Assembly (NCBI GenBank): GCA_038198445.1
Contig: JBBPZZ010000107.1
Location: 7,762 to 71,761, forward strand
From: JACDDK01 sp038198445
GTDB lineage: Bacteria > Actinomycetota > Rubrobacteria > Rubrobacterales > Rubrobacteraceae
Length of the DNA: 64,000 nucleotides
Reading direction: 5' to 3'
The position numbers and the translations under genes were made by a program. The notes below the pieces were generated by a model. That model ran no database searches and had not been told where the DNA came from. It saw only the letters and a list, made by a program, of their open reading frames with translations. Shown piece after piece: positions 9,170 to 18,006 of this stretch. Positions within the stretch are counted from its first letter, which is position 1. Every line of letters begins with the position of its first letter.

Positions 9170-10279
9170 TTGGATGTAAAGGCGGCGGTGGCGTTTGGGG
9201 CGGGCGAGCCCCTGAAGATAGAGACGGTGCAGCTTGAGGGACCGAAGGCCGGGGAGGTGCTCGTGGAGATCAAATCGACCGGCGTCTGCCACACGGATGA
9301 GTACACCCGCAGCGGCGCCGATCCCGAAGGACTTTTCCCTTCGGTATTGGGACACGAGGGCGCCGGAATCGTCGTAGAAGTCGGGCCGGGCGTGACGAGC
9401 GTCGCGGAGGGAGATCACATCATCCCACTCTATACGCCAGAGTGCCGCGAATGTGAATACTGCCTGAACCCGAAGACGAACCTCTGCCAGGCGATCCGCA
9501 CTACTCAAGGGCAGGGCCTGATGCCCGACGGCACCAGCCGCCTCTCCCTGAACGGAGACCCACTCTACCACTACATGGGTACCTCGACCTTCGCCGAGTA
9601 CAGCGTCGTACCGGAGATAGCGCTGGCGAAGATCCGGGAGGACGCACCGTTCGAGAAGGTCTGCTACATCGGCTGTGGCGTGACCACCGGCGTCGGGGCG
9701 GTCGTGAATACCGCGAAGGTCGAACCGGGCTCGAACGTCGTGGTCTTCGGTCTCGGTGGCATCGGGTTGAACGTGGTGCAGGGCGCGAGGATGGCCGGGG
9801 CGGACAAGATCGTGGGCGTGGACCTCAACCCCGCGCGCAAGGAACTCGCCGAGAAGTTCGGGATGACCCACTTCATCAACCCGAAGGAAAGCGAGGGCGA
9901 CCTCGTCCCGTACCTCGTGGACCTTACCGGCGGCGGGGCTGACTACAGCTTCGAGTGCATCGGGAACGTGGACGTGATGCGTCAGGCTCTGGAGTGCTGC
10001 CACAAGGGCTGGGGCGTCTCGGTCATCATCGGGGTGGCGGGATCGGGGGAGGAGATCTCCACCCGGCCGTTCCAACTCGTCACGGGCCGTAGCTGGCGGG
10101 GCAGCGCCTTCGGCGGGGCGCGCGGCCGGACAGACGTGCCGAAGATAGTTGACTGGTACATGGACGGCAAGCTCAACATAGACGACCTCATAACCCACAC
10201 CATGCCCCTGGAGGACATAAACACCGCCTTCGACCTGATGCACCGGGGCGAGTCCATCCGCAGCGTCATCAACTTCTAG
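9170..10279 (+). CDS. frmA: Class III alcohol dehydrogenase / S-(hydroxymethyl)glutathione dehydrogenase
   Basis: Oxidises the glutathione-formaldehyde adduct to S-formylglutathione with NAD. The 369-aa protein has catalytic zinc ligands Cys40, His62 and Cys169, structural zinc ligands Cys92, Cys95, Cys98 and Cys106, and the Rossmann motif GLGGIG at 194-199. The start is TTG at 9170, 4 nt after AGGGGA. The frmB gene follows within 10 nt. Actinobacteria usually use mycothiol for this step (MscR), but the paired S-formylglutathione hydrolase argues for glutathione, which fits Rubrobacter. Confidence 0.92.
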   Translation: MDVKAAVAFGAGEPLKIETVQLEGPKAGEVLVEIKSTGVCHTDEYTRSGADPEGLFPSVLGHEGAGIVVEVGPGVTSVAEGDHIIPLYTPECRECEYCLNPKTNLCQAIRTTQGQGLMPDGTSRLSLNGDPLYHYMGTSTFAEYSVVPEIALAKIREDAPFEKVCYIGCGVTTGVGAVVNTAKVEPGSNVVVFGLGGIGLNVVQGARMAGADKIVGVDLNPARKELAEKFGMTHFINPKESEGDLVPYLVDLTGGGADYSFECIGNVDVMRQALECCHKGWGVSVIIGVAGSGEEISTRPFQLVTGRSWRGSAFGGARGRTDVPKIVDWYMDGKLNIDDLITHTMPLEDINTAFDLMHRGESIRSVINF

Positions 10280-10288
10280 GGAGAAGCT

Positions 10289-11152
10289 TTGTCGAAAGAA
10301 ATCACCACCCAGAGCGAACACGCCTGCTTCGGCGGCACTACGAGCTTCCACGAGCACCCCTCGGAGACCTGTGACGCCCCGATGCGCTTCGCCGTCTACA
10401 CACCGCCGCAAGCTACCGAGCGACCGGTCCCGGTCCTCTACTACCTCGCGGGTCTGACCTCTACCGAAGAGAACTTCATGACGAAGAGTGGCGCGCAGCG
10501 GTACGCCGCCGAACATGGCCTGATGCTCGTCGCCCCGGACACCAGCCCGCGCGGCGTCGGGATACCCGGTGAGGACGATGACTGGGACTTCGGCTCCGGC
10601 GCGGGCTTCTACGTAGACGCGACCGCCGAGCCCTGGTCGCGACACTACAGGATGTACAGCTACGTGACGGCGGAGCTGCCAGCCATAGTGCAAGAGCACT
10701 TCCCCGCTCGTCCCGGTGCGCGAGGCATCTTCGGCCATTCTATGGGAGGTCACGGCGCGCTGACTATCGCCCTGAAGAACCCGGATCTCTACAAGAGCGT
10801 CTCCGCCTTCGCGCCCATAGCCGCGCCGATGCGCGCGCCCTGGGGCAAGAAGGCATTCTCGGGCTATCTAGGACCCGAAAAGGAAGAGTGGCGCGAGCAC
10901 GACGCGAGCAAGCTAGTCCGCGAACATCCTTTCTCAGACCAACGCACCATACTCGTGGACCAGGGAACAGGCGATCAATTTCTGGAGGAGCAACTCTATC
11001 CGGAAGTCTTCGAGAGGGCCTGCGCCGAAGCCGGACAATCCCTGACCCTCCGCCGGCACGAGGGCTACGACCACGGCTACTACTTTATCTCAACGTTCAT
11101 GGAGGACCACATCAAGCACCATGCGGAGGCGCTCGGAGAATCCGTCGCATAA
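10289..11152 (+). CDS. frmB: S-formylglutathione hydrolase
   Basis: Hydrolyses S-formylglutathione to formate and glutathione, the second step of formaldehyde detoxification. The 287-aa esterase D-family alpha/beta hydrolase has nucleophile Ser151 in FGHSMGG, a likely acid Asp in LVDQGTGDQF, and His in YDHGYYF. The TTG start at 10289 follows AGGGAGAAG. It forms a two-gene operon with frmA that ends at the strong hairpin just after the stop. Confidence 0.93.
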   Translation: MSKEITTQSEHACFGGTTSFHEHPSETCDAPMRFAVYTPPQATERPVPVLYYLAGLTSTEENFMTKSGAQRYAAEHGLMLVAPDTSPRGVGIPGEDDDWDFGSGAGFYVDATAEPWSRHYRMYSYVTAELPAIVQEHFPARPGARGIFGHSMGGHGALTIALKNPDLYKSVSAFAPIAAPMRAPWGKKAFSGYLGPEKEEWREHDASKLVREHPFSDQRTILVDQGTGDQFLEEQLYPEVFERACAEAGQSLTLRRHEGYDHGYYFISTFMEDHIKHHAEALGESVA

Positions 11153-11194
11153 ACGGGACTTGCGGTGAGGCTAAATCCTCACCGCAAGTCCCGT
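11153..11194. terminator. Perfect 18-bp hairpin, bidirectional terminator
   Basis: The stem 11153-11170 pairs perfectly with 11177-11194 around the loop CTAAAT. It begins right after the frmB stop and lies between convergent genes. There is no T-run on either side, like the hairpin at 6362-6403. Confidence 0.8.
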
Positions 11195-11213
11195 CCGGTA
11201 GCCGAATACCAGT

Positions 11214-11633
11214 CTAGAAAGCCGCTGCTCCGGCCTCGGCTACCTCCTGGTCCTGCTCCACGGTGCCGGTGGAGACCCCGATGGCCCCGACGATGACGCC
11301 GTCGCGAACCAGCGGGATGCCGCCGGGGAACACAACCAGCCGGCCGCCGTGAGAGTCGCTCAGGCCGAAGATCGGTCCATCCGGACGGGTCGGTTCCTGC
11401 AGATTCTTCGTCTCCTGCTGGAAGGCGATGGCGGTGTAAGCCTTGTTGATGGAGATCGTTATGCTCCCGACGAACGCCCCGTCCATCCTGACGTGGGACT
11501 TGAGGTTGCCGCCGGCGTCGGTGACGGCTATGTCCATCGGACAGCCGATCTCCTGGGCCTTTTTCTCGGCCGCCTCGATCACCCTCTTCGCGTCCTCCAG
11601 CGAGATAGTCTCCGCGGTCTTTGCGTCTGCCAT
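11214..11633 (-). CDS. GlcG/HbpS family protein (DUF336, heme-binding type)
   Basis: A 139-aa protein of the GlcG/HbpS fold. Family features are the helix LEDAKRVIEAAEKKAQE, the strand MDIAVTDAGGNL, and the Gly-rich FPGGIPL and VIVGAIGVSTGT segments. HbpS of Streptomyces binds heme and senses redox stress; other members lie in glycolate or diol clusters with unclear roles. No signal peptide is seen, so a cytoplasmic role is likely here. It lies just downstream of a broken peptide-binding protein gene on the same strand. Confidence 0.82.
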   Translation of the reverse strand: MADAKTAETISLEDAKRVIEAAEKKAQEIGCPMDIAVTDAGGNLKSHVRMDGAFVGSITISINKAYTAIAFQQETKNLQEPTRPDGPIFGLSDSHGGRLVVFPGGIPLVRDGVIVGAIGVSTGTVEQDQEVAEAGAAAF

Positions 11634-11670
11634 AATGGTTCTCCTTTCCCGTTGTTTTCGCTTCCCTGTC

Positions 11671-13300
11671 CTACGAACCGTTGCGGCGCGACCAGTGCTC
11701 TTCGTTCACCTCCGTTTCGGCCAGTTCGAAGGTTGTGGCGTAGCCGACGAAGTTCACGTGTTTGTTTACGGCGTACAGTGCCTGTGGGTAGACCAGGAAC
11801 ACCGAGAGCGCCTCATCGTAGACGAAGCGGTCGATCTCGGCCGACAGCTCGCCCTGACGCCCGGCGTCCACTTCCACGGCGAACTGGCCCAATAGCTCCT
11901 CGAATTTCTCGACCGGCGGTCCTATGCGGAACGGACCCGTCGAACTGTAAAGCTCGCCGTGCATGAACGCGGCCGGGGCGTCGGATGTCAGATCGATCCA
12001 GGCGAACAACAGCACGTCGAACGGCAGCGGCAGCACCTTCTCGACCAGCTTGTGCTGGGCGGCGAGCGCCTCCTCGGCCGGGATTACCGTAACTTCCACC
12101 CCTATGCCCAGACCATCGCGCAGGTCTCCGGCGAGCATGTTCGCTATGGGCTCGGTATCCGGGAAGGTCGCGAGCCGCAAGGCCCGTCCCTTGGGCCAGC
12201 CGGCCTCGGCGAGCAACCGCCTGGCCTCTTCGGGGTCGTGCGGATAGGGCTCCAGGCCCGAAAGGCCGCCCGTGGCGTAGGGCGGAGTCACGCCCGATGC
12301 TGGATAGGCGTAGCCGCCAAATCCCTCGCGGACCATACGGTCGCGGTCCACGGCCATGTTGAGCGCCCTGCGGGTGCGCGCGTCGTCCAGAGGCGCGTCC
12401 TCGACGCCACGGTTCACGAGGCCCAGGAGCACGCGCATCGCGTCGATGGCGTGCAGGCGGGCGTGCTCGCTGCCCTCTACCCGTCCGACGTCCGCCGGGG
12501 AGATCTCGGTGACGATATCTACCTCGCCCTCGGTGTCGCACACGAGGTCCAGGCCCTTGGAAGGTGAGATGTCGTTGTGAAAGACGACCCTCTCCAGGCG
12601 CGGGCCACGCTCTTTGTTCCAGTGGTCGGTGTTGGCGGTTAGCACGACCTTATCCGTGCGGTCCTGCTTGGTGTCGAGCCATGTGCAGGCTAGAGGTTCG
12701 GCGCTCATGATGGCGATCTCGTTGTACAGAGAGGAGTAGCCCTCGGTGAGGGTGAAAGGACCGGTGCCCCACGGGCCCGGAGCGTCGATCACTCACCAGT
12801 GTCCCTCGCCTCTTCCGAGCTTCCTGTAACCGAAGCCCTCCTCTTCCCAGAAGCGCGTGCTCGGGATATGCATCCCCCGCATCTTGCCCAGGACGAGCCC
12901 GTCCGGCGCGGGGAAGTCGATCCGCAGCTTGTATTCGTCGAGGATCTCGACCCGCGTGTCCTGGTGTATGTTGAGGTTCGACCCCGGCGGGTGTGGAGCC
13001 CTCCACCGCTGCATCTCCTCGAAGGCGCGCTTGACGTTGTGCGCGGTGCATTTCTTCCCCGTCCTGAAACCGGATGCCGCGCCGCACGTCTATCTCCAGC
13101 GTCTTATCGTCCGTCCAACGCGAGTCTTCCATTACCGCCCCGACCATGTGGCCCCGCTCGTCGGTGCGTACGGGCTCCTCCATCGTGTTCCACGTAATGT
13201 ACAACCAGTTCAGCGGATGCGGGTCCACGACGTGAACCGTACCCACGGGGGTATGCCCCTCCTGCCCGGCGGCAGCCTGCGGGGAGACTTGACTGGTCAT
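11671..13300 (-). pseudogene. Broken family 5 (peptide/nickel-type) substrate-binding protein
   Basis: Read together, three pieces make one ABC-transporter solute-binding protein of about 540 aa. The N-terminal part starts at ATG 13300, after AAGGAG, and runs to RFQDGEE. A +1/-2 shift near 13045-13055 leads into TAHNVKRAFEEMQRW. An in-frame TGA at 12793-12795 then interrupts EGHW/VIDAPGPWGTGPF, after which 373 codons stay open to 11671. Typical family segments (NVKRAF, WGTGPF, RRALNMAVDRD, PEEARRLLAEAGWP) are present. No signal peptide or lipobox is visible at the N-terminus, and no permease or ATPase genes are nearby. A frameshift plus a nonsense codon make decay more likely than recoding. 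Confidence 0.8.
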
Positions 13301-13398
13301 GCTTCTCCTTTTTCCTTATCCCTTGTGTCTCCAGAATGCTACCAGAGCCGGCGCCCCGCGCAAGCACCCGTGGGGACGCTCATCGTGGTGGCGGACTT

Positions 13399-14616
13399 CT
13401 AGCGGTTGCGAACCGCTGTCCGGTAGCGGACGACGAGCATCGGAGCGGACCAAATCACCGCAGAGACTCCGACCAGGCAGACACCTGGTACGAGGAACGG
13501 TGCGCCGAACCCGAGAGACGAGGCCAGAAGACCACCCGTTAGCGGGCCTATGGCGTTGCCTACCGAGGTCGCCGTCCCCGCGACTCCGAAAGCCGCGCCC
13601 TGGCGGTTGTGATGCACGGACTCCCGGATCGCGAGGTTGGCGACCGGTACGGCAACGCCGAGGAACAGGCTCGCCAGGACGCGCAGAGCCCAGAGCTCGC
13701 CAACGGAGACGACTTCCGCCTGCGGAAGTGCCGAGAGACCGGCGAGCAACAGGCTCCACACGATGACCCGCCGCGCCCCGAACTTCGCGGCCAGCCGTCC
13801 ACCGAGCATGGAGCCAAGAGAAGCCGCGAGAGCGCCGGTGGCAATGATCCAACCGGCGAGCGTCGCCACCCGGCCCGGCTCCTCCATCAGCGCCGAGATG
13901 AATCCGGGCAGCGCCGGGGCGACGCTCATGATCGCAAGCTGCACCACGAATAGCGCCAGCAGACTCGGCGCCAGCTTCCGCATCGGGAGCGGCCCGGACT
14001 CCTCCACTGAATCCTCTCCCTCTTTAGCCACGGCGGTCCGCTCCTCCTTGACCCAGAACAGTATCAAGCCGGACGACATCGCGAGCAACGCCCCCGTCAC
14101 CGCGAAAGACACGCGGATGCCTACCAGGTCCGCGAACAAGCCACCGAAGAACGGCCCCGCGGCGGCGGCCAGGAAGATCACCATCTGCAATGTCCCGAGC
14201 CTCGCGCCCGCCCTCTCCGTCGGAGCGGTAGCCGCCACCAGCACCGTCGCCGCCGCAACCGTCCCTGTCAGACACCCCTGCAAAGTCTTCAGCGCAAGAA
14301 GCTGCCACGGGCTCGTCACCAGGCCCATCAGACCGATCACCACGGACCCGGCGATGGTCGCCCGCAGGAGCATCGGCTTCAGCCCAACCCGATCCCCGAG
14401 ACGCCCCCAAAGCGGCGCCGTGAGCCCCATCGTCACGGCCGTAGAGCTATTGATAACCCCAGCCCAAGCCGCTGCGTGCCCCGCATCGGATACACCAAGA
14501 TCCTGCACATAGAGCGGCGTAAACGGCAGCACGAAAGTGAACCCCATCGTCGCCGCAAGCTGCGATACCAGCAGCACGATGAACGACAACCGCCCATCAG
14601 TCCGCAAAGACTTCAT
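13399..14616 (-). CDS. MFS multidrug-efflux-type transporter (MdtG/TetA-like)
   Basis: A polytopic protein of about 405 aa with 12 hydrophobic segments. The MFS motif A loop WGRLGDRVGLKPML lies after TM2, and there is a basic central loop (KEERTAVAKEGEDS) between the two six-helix halves. The general pattern is that of proton-coupled drug exporters such as MdtG, but the substrate is not predictable. I chose the ATG at 14616 (MKSLRTDGR), directly before TM1. An upstream GTG at 14721 would add 35 residues without membrane character. Confidence 0.82.
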   Translation of the reverse strand: MKSLRTDGRLSFIVLLVSQLAATMGFTFVLPFTPLYVQDLGVSDAGHAAAWAGVINSSTAVTMGLTAPLWGRLGDRVGLKPMLLRATIAGSVVIGLMGLVTSPWQLLALKTLQGCLTGTVAAATVLVAATAPTERAGARLGTLQMVIFLAAAAGPFFGGLFADLVGIRVSFAVTGALLAMSSGLILFWVKEERTAVAKEGEDSVEESGPLPMRKLAPSLLALFVVQLAIMSVAPALPGFISALMEEPGRVATLAGWIIATGALAASLGSMLGGRLAAKFGARRVIVWSLLLAGLSALPQAEVVSVGELWALRVLASLFLGVAVPVANLAIRESVHHNRQGAAFGVAGTATSVGNAIGPLTGGLLASSLGFGAPFLVPGVCLVGVSAVIWSAPMLVVRYRTAVRNR

Positions 14617-14976
14617 CGGCGGCCCACAGATGTTTTCTCGAAATCGTCCGCCCTGGGGACAGACGGCAATACAATCAGATGTAGCGTAACTCTCCTTCCC
14701 GGATTCTCCGGGGCTCACCAACTCTGTCGAAGACCACCAATAAAGATGCGGCCTCTTGGGCCGCGGAACTCCGGGTAAGGTTCTGGGCGTTGAACGTTGT
14801 CGCCAGTGCGCCTCTCAAAGCTGCTCAATTAAAATCTCGCTCCAGATACTCTTACCAAAACCTTCGTAACCGAGTGTAGCAAAGCCTCCGCAATAAAATC
14901 GGTTTTTGTAACGAGCTATAAGCACTTCGTGGTGAAAGGGATCACGCCACCTACGGTCCGCCAAAGCCAAACGCTA
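14617..14976. other. 360-bp intergenic stretch
   Basis: This lies between the MFS gene start and the end of the LarA-like gene, both on the minus strand. It is more AT-rich from about 14820 to 14940. I see a short CCCCGG/CCGGGG inverted repeat near 14700, but no convincing gene, tRNA or strong terminator. It presumably holds the MFS promoter. Confidence 0.4.
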
Positions 14977-16554
14977 TCAGCTCACCTCGCACATGAAGAG
15001 CGGTGGGATGTGCATGTAGGTCTTGCTCGGGTTCGGCCCCACGATGTCCTGCGCTATCTGGAGGGCTTCGGCTACGGTATCTGCGCGTTTGTAGCCCATG
15101 CGTTTGGTGGTTACCGGGGCGCCGCCGACGAAGATTACGGCTCCCAGGTGATCTAACGCGTGGGCGCCCCACTGCCAGGTCGTGAAGGGGTGGAAGCCGT
15201 GGTAAGCGTAAGAGCTTCGGTACAGGGTCCGGTACCAGGGGTCTTCGGCGTACTTGTCCTGGAACAGCCTCTCCGCTTCGGCGGGGTCCGTGGTCTCCGC
15301 GAGCACTTCGTTGAAGAATGGTTCGTAGCTCGGGTGGTGAACCCCATCGAACTCATAAGGGACGGGGTGGGTCGCTATTAGGACCCCGCCCTTCCGAACG
15401 AGCGGCTTGCCCTTGTAGAGGTTGAAGAGGTATCCGAGGACCATGTTGTGGACGAGGATGGGGTTCATTATAGAGTTCACGTTGTACGGCCCGATGTACG
15501 GGACGCCGAGCATGAGTACGTCGGACTGTCCCTCAACTAGGACTAGCTGCTGGCGGTGGAGGTGACGGGTCGTCTCGGCGTGGACGGGGTCGGTGGCGCC
15601 GGCCTGTACGCTGGTCATGCTGTGCGGGGCGACGATCGACTGGAATATCTTGCGCGCGGCTTGACGGGGCATCGTGCTCGTCGCCTTGTGGTTGAAGAGG
15701 AAATTGGCCTTCGTTACAGCGTTCCACTCCTGCTCGGGCTGACCCATGAAGTTGAAGACCGCGGGAAACGTGGCATTGTTCAGGGTCGTCTCGATGTGGA
15801 AGACCTTCACGTTGGCGTCCAGGATCTCGCCCATCCGGTTCACCGAACCGTGCAGGGCGCTGTTCGGCGGGTCCATTAGAGACTTCGTGTTCCTGAGCGT
15901 GTGGGCGTTGTGGTGGTGGCGGATGGAGCTGTAGGGTGAGATGCCGGTGTGGACGGACTTGTGGCCGCCGTTCATGGCGACCAGGTTGATGTTCACGTAG
16001 ACAACCAGGTCGCTCTCGGCGGCGCGGCGGCTGATTCGGACCTGTTCCCCGTGCTCGGTTTCGCCGATGACGACGTTGGACGCCTCATCTTCGGCGTCGT
16101 AGTTATACAGGCGGTCGGGATAGTAACCTGTCATGATCTTCTTGCCCAGCGCCCAACGAAGCTCCTTCTCTGTCATCCGGCGGTGCAGCCCCAGTGCCGC
16201 GATGAGGTGGATGTCTTCCACACCCTTCGCGGCGGCTTTTTCAAGGACCTTCTCTATAACGAGCTGGCGGTTGTCCGGCGGCTTCATCGGCGGCAGCGGA
16301 CACGACACGTCGTCGAAGACAATGGTCAGCTTCATGCCGGGCTTCAGAAGCTCGTGCAGGGGTTCCATGCCCATCGGTTCCAGCAGCGCCCGCTCGATGG
16401 CGACGTTCGGATCGGTGAGCGGCTCAACGGGACCGGGAGGATATATGACGCGCGTCCCCTCCGGCAGCTTCTCGTAGTGGAAGCCGTCGCCCGCGTTGAA
16501 CATCATCGGCGGGCTGTCTTTTTCGAGTATAGTCGTGAAGCCCGGACGGCTCAT
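14977..16554 (-). CDS. LarA-like protein (DUF2088), nickel-pincer racemase family
   Basis: A 525-aa member of the lactate racemase LarA superfamily. It keeps the helix-capping motif LGLHRRMT with His124 (equivalent of a catalytic His of LarA) and the GGHKSVHTGI segment with Lys199, the position where LarA binds its nickel-pincer nucleotide covalently. Family members racemise or epimerise hydroxy acids, so a short-chain hydroxy acid is a reasonable substrate class. None of the cofactor genes larB, larC and larE is in the window. The ATG at 16554 follows GGGAGGAAGAG. The protein is about 100 residues longer than classical LarA. Confidence 0.78.
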   Translation of the reverse strand: MSRPGFTTILEKDSPPMMFNAGDGFHYEKLPEGTRVIYPPGPVEPLTDPNVAIERALLEPMGMEPLHELLKPGMKLTIVFDDVSCPLPPMKPPDNRQLVIEKVLEKAAAKGVEDIHLIAALGLHRRMTEKELRWALGKKIMTGYYPDRLYNYDAEDEASNVVIGETEHGEQVRISRRAAESDLVVYVNINLVAMNGGHKSVHTGISPYSSIRHHHNAHTLRNTKSLMDPPNSALHGSVNRMGEILDANVKVFHIETTLNNATFPAVFNFMGQPEQEWNAVTKANFLFNHKATSTMPRQAARKIFQSIVAPHSMTSVQAGATDPVHAETTRHLHRQQLVLVEGQSDVLMLGVPYIGPYNVNSIMNPILVHNMVLGYLFNLYKGKPLVRKGGVLIATHPVPYEFDGVHHPSYEPFFNEVLAETTDPAEAERLFQDKYAEDPWYRTLYRSSYAYHGFHPFTTWQWGAHALDHLGAVIFVGGAPVTTKRMGYKRADTVAEALQIAQDIVGPNPSKTYMHIPPLFMCEVS

Positions 16555-16796
16555 CTGCTCTTCCTCCCGTGGGGTCAATAAATCAGCTTCGGATACTTTA
16601 CTCGATCGGCCGATGATTGACCCGCGCGGGAGCTGCTAAAGATACCATCCCGCATACCGCTGCCGCATAGCTTCGAGAGATGCCGCAGCTCGTCACCTAC
16701 CGAGCCGCCCAAACTTCCAGGAAAGCCCGCTACGCCTCCAAGAGGACAGACCGTAAAGACCGCCAGAAGGCCACCGAAGCCTGACTGCTGAAACCG

Positions 16797-18005
16797 TCAA
16801 GAACGCATGTCGAAGGCGACCTTTAAGTGTCCCTCGCGCCCGGCGCTCCGGGCGGCGGCGATAGCTTCGCGGTACCCCTCCAGACCAAATAGTGGGCCGA
16901 CCATCGTCTGTAACCGTATCTCCGGCGCGATACGCAGCGCCAGGTCGAAGCTGCTCACACGCTCGCCTTCGTAATCCTCGATTCCATAGGCGTAAGTCCC
17001 GGCGAGGGCGACCTCCTTGTACCACAGCGCCGTGAGGTCCAGGCTGCTCTTAGCCCCCGGCATCCCCACGAGCGCGACCTCGCCGCCGGGGCGGGCCAGC
17101 CGCAGCGCGTCCTCCATCGTCCCCGGAGAACCCACGCACTCGAAGACCTTCTCCGCCCCGCCCATCACGACCGGCTTCCCAAGCTCCGGCTTATGTACCT
17201 CGGTACCCAGCAACGCCGGCAGTTTCGTATAGGTCTCTTTCGGATGCATCACCTCGTCGGCCCCGAGCCGGAGCGCCTCCCGACGCTGCCGCTCGTGCTT
17301 GGCGACGCAGATGATACGGCCCGCCCCGGTCAGCCGCCGGAGCGCCGCGACCGTGAAGAGCCCGACACTCCCCGCCCCGATAACGAGCGTCGTATCATCC
17401 GGGCCGGGATCTACTTTCAGAGCGGCGTGGACGGCGCAGGCGAGCGGCTCGATAGCCACGGCGGCCTCGTCGGAGACGTGGTCCGGGACCCGGTGGAGCT
17501 GCGTTGGATGGGCGACGAGCGTCCGCCGCGACCAACCGCCGCCCGTATCGCGGCAGAAGCCAGTCTGGATGCCGGGGGAGACGTCGCCCTTGGTGACGTT
17601 CACGCACAGCGCGTGGCGTCCCGAAGCGCAGAACCCGCACGGCGGTTCGATGCCGCGCACGGCGCAGCCCAGGGCCGGCTCCAGCACGACCCGCTCCCCG
17701 GCGTGGAAGCTGGAATTGTCATCCGTCACGATGCCGACCACCTCGTGACCCATAACAAAGGGCGGGGAGGTGATCGGTGAGAAATACGGTGAGTTCTCCG
17801 AGGAGAGCGTGCCGAGGTCAGATCCGCAGATGCCGGAGAGCAGCGGCCTAACCCGCACCCAGTCCGGGGTCGGCAGCGCGGGCTCCGGCGCTTTTTCTAA
17901 CTGGAGTGGAGCGAAGCGGCCGGTTTCGAGGTTCTTGATGCGTTTCGAGCCCGCTCGCATGAGGAGGTAGCGCGGGATGGACTTGCGGTAGCGGAGGGCG
18001 AGCAT
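16797..18005 (-). CDS. Zinc-dependent medium-chain dehydrogenase
   Basis: A 402-aa MDR-family alcohol dehydrogenase. The catalytic zinc site is Cys60 (GICGSD) with His87-Glu88 (GHE), and Glu near 187 in AAVAIEPLACA. The structural zinc site is Cys114, Cys123, Cys126 and Cys134. The NAD(P) motif GAGSVG sits near residue 212. It starts 1 nt after the stop of the acyl reductase-HAD fusion, so the two are coupled. Given that neighbour, a long-chain alcohol or aldehyde or a lipid-derived substrate is plausible, but the family also covers threonine and polyol dehydrogenases. Confidence 0.85.
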   Translation of the reverse strand: MLALRYRKSIPRYLLMRAGSKRIKNLETGRFAPLQLEKAPEPALPTPDWVRVRPLLSGICGSDLGTLSSENSPYFSPITSPPFVMGHEVVGIVTDDNSSFHAGERVVLEPALGCAVRGIEPPCGFCASGRHALCVNVTKGDVSPGIQTGFCRDTGGGWSRRTLVAHPTQLHRVPDHVSDEAAVAIEPLACAVHAALKVDPGPDDTTLVIGAGSVGLFTVAALRRLTGAGRIICVAKHERQRREALRLGADEVMHPKETYTKLPALLGTEVHKPELGKPVVMGGAEKVFECVGSPGTMEDALRLARPGGEVALVGMPGAKSSLDLTALWYKEVALAGTYAYGIEDYEGERVSSFDLALRIAPEIRLQTMVGPLFGLEGYREAIAAARSAGREGHLKVAFDMRS

Positions 18006-18006
18006 A

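Noticed and set aside
12793..12795. In-frame TGA in the peptide-binding gene as a selenocysteine codon
   Set aside because: Family 5 binding proteins are not selenoproteins, a second lesion exists upstream, and no hairpin after the TGA was evident.
16680..16784. A 34-codon, very basic plus-strand ORF after a stop codon, between the zinc dehydrogenase and the LarA-like gene
   Set aside because: No ribosome site or recognisable family; could be a remnant, but support is too weak for a gene call.
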